A stretch of DNA of 64,000 nt from Petrolisthes cinctipes (taxonomy: Eukaryota; Arthropoda; Malacostraca; Decapoda; Porcellanidae). A program made the position numbers and the translations under genes. The stretch is from positions 1,302,001 through 1,366,000 of the forward strand of contig JAWQEG010000710.1 of the NCBI GenBank assembly GCA_033782935.1, in the 5' to 3' direction. The notes beneath the pieces were generated by a model that worked only from the letters and a program-made list of their open reading frames with translations, had not been told where the DNA came from and made no database searches. Below, piece by piece: positions 62,801 to 64,000 of this stretch. Positions within the stretch are counted from its first letter, which is position 1; every line of letters begins with the position of its first letter.

Positions 62801-64000
62801 GGAGTGGTAGGTGTGTATATGTCATTACAGTGCTTGGACTGAAAATATCAACGGTCATTCATGGGATGGTGGGTGTGTGGGTTTAATTACAGTTCTTGGA
62901 CTGTAAATATCAATAGTCATTCATGGGATGGTGGGTGTGTAGGTGTCATTACATTGCTCAGATTGTAAATATTAACAGTCATTTATTGGGTGGTGGGTGT
63001 GTCGAAGTCATTACAGTGCTTGGACTGAAAATATCAACAGACATTTATTGGGTGGTGGGTGTGTCGAAGTCATTACAGTGCTTGGACTGAAAATATCAAC
63101 AGTCATTCATAGGGTGGTGGGTGTGTGAGTGTCATTACAGAGCAAGGACTGTAAATATCAACAGTCATTAATGGGGTGGTGGGTGTGTGGGTGTCATTAC
63201 AGCTCTTTGACTGTAAATATCAACAGTCATTTTTGGGGTGGTGGGTGTGTGGGTGTCATTACAGTGCTTAGAATGTAAATATCAACAGTCATTTATAGGG
63301 TGGTGGGGTTGTGGCTGTCATTACAGTTCTTGGACTGTAAATACCAACAGTCAATTATTGGGTGTTTGGTGTGTTGGTGTCATTACAGTGCTTGGACTGT
63401 AAATATCAGCCATAATTCATTAGGTGGTGGGTGTTGGGGTGTCATTACAGTGTTTTGACTGTAAATATCAACAGTCATTCATGGGGTAGTGGGGGTTATG
63501 GTGTCATTACAGTGCTTGGACTGTAAACATCAACAGTCATTCATGGGGTGGTTGGTGTGTGGGAGTCATTTTAGTGCTTGAACTGTAATATGACAGTGCT
63601 TGGACTATAAATATCAACAGTCATTTATAGGGTGGTGGGTGTGGAGGTCATTACAGAGCTTGGACTGAAAATATCAACAGTCATTCATGGGGTTGTGGGT
63701 GTGTGGGTGTCATTACAGTTCTTGGACTGTAAATATTAACAGTCATTCATGGGGTGGTGGGTGTGTGGGTGTCGTTACAGTGTTTTAATTGTAAATATCA
63801 ACAGTCATTCATAAGGTGGTGGGTGTCATTAAAGTGCTTGGACTGTAAATATCAACAGTCATTTATGGGGTGTTTGGTGTGTTGGTGTCATTACAGTGCT
63901 TGGACTGTAAATATCAGCCATAATTCATTAGGTGGTGGGTGTTGGGGTGTCATTACAGTGTTTTGACTGTAAATATCAACAGTCATTCATGGGGTAGTGG
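59801..64000. repeat. 62-bp satellite array, block 4c, to the window end
   Basis: Satellite running off the right edge. It holds a segment at about 61930-62200 that matches 43480-43750 at an offset of exactly 18450, a single-unit duplication at 63001-63124 (GTCGAAG at 63001 and 63063, 62 bp apart), a truncated unit near 63585, and a 508-bp repeat pair (63363-63492 and 63871-64000) whose second copy is cut by the window end. Confidence 0.95.

Noticed and set aside
26795..64000. Many + strand open frames of 60-100 codons in the satellite, rich in Trp, Cys and Gly
   Set aside because: They come from a 62-bp unit that shifts frame every copy and meets TAA once per three units. They share no start context and recur wherever the satellite does. 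I see no sign of selection for protein.
1..64000. Resemblance to a CRISPR array (regular repeats)
   Set aside because: Units are continuous and homologous along their whole length; there are no unique spacers and no cas genes, and the context is eukaryotic.
1..64000. G-rich repeat as telomeric DNA
   Set aside because: The unit is 62 bp with an A/T-rich half; no TTAGG or TTAGGG runs are present.
1..64000. tRNA, rRNA or other structured RNA genes, and host protein genes
   Set aside because: None recognised on either strand outside the mobile elements.

Overview
The window is eukaryotic repeat DNA. About 45 of its 64 kb is one tandem satellite with a 62-bp unit, and that array is broken by three primary transposable-element insertions, one of which carries a further insertion. 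I see no host gene, tRNA, rRNA or other RNA gene. The two large retrotransposons, an I-like LINE with an RNase H domain and a BEL/Pao LTR element, point to an invertebrate animal. An arthropod is likely; a decapod crustacean is only my impression and cannot be proved without a database search.

Layout: 1-1278 satellite; 1279-10329 I-like LINE on the + strand, flanked by a 14-bp target-site duplication and split inside ORF2 by a 2.5-kb insert at 6453-8965 that looks like a solo LTR; 10330-17354 satellite; 17355-26689 BEL/Pao element on the - strand, with two 1654-bp LTRs differing at 8 positions and a 5-bp target duplication GTTGT; 26690-28399 satellite; 28400-28843 a 444-bp MITE with piggyBac-type TTAA ends; 28844-64000 satellite up to the window end.

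The satellite unit has two halves. One is G-rich (GGGGTGGTGGGTGTGTGGG). The other is A/T-rich and carries a dyad, GACTGT-8 nt-ACAGTC, in almost every unit. A shorter 54-bp unit lacks 8 bp of the G-rich half. Sequence variants recur in fixed order, so the array is a mosaic of nested higher-order duplications: 604 bp, about 727 bp, about 1.3 kb, 2.66/3.26 kb, about 3.6-3.9 kb and about 6.0-6.4 kb.

The insertions have different ages. The LINE is decayed (several stops, frameshifts and an insertion). The BEL element is young (0.5% LTR divergence, one reading frame of 1913 codons broken only by two stops). The MITE is younger than one satellite duplication, because the paralogous copy 5.6 kb away keeps an intact empty TTAA site at 34039-34042. 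No enzyme-coding element here is intact, so each would need help from a complete copy elsewhere.

I found no convincing new coding system. The most interesting material is the structure of the satellite (dyad plus G-rich half, linked unit variants, nested duplications) and the filled/empty MITE site pair.
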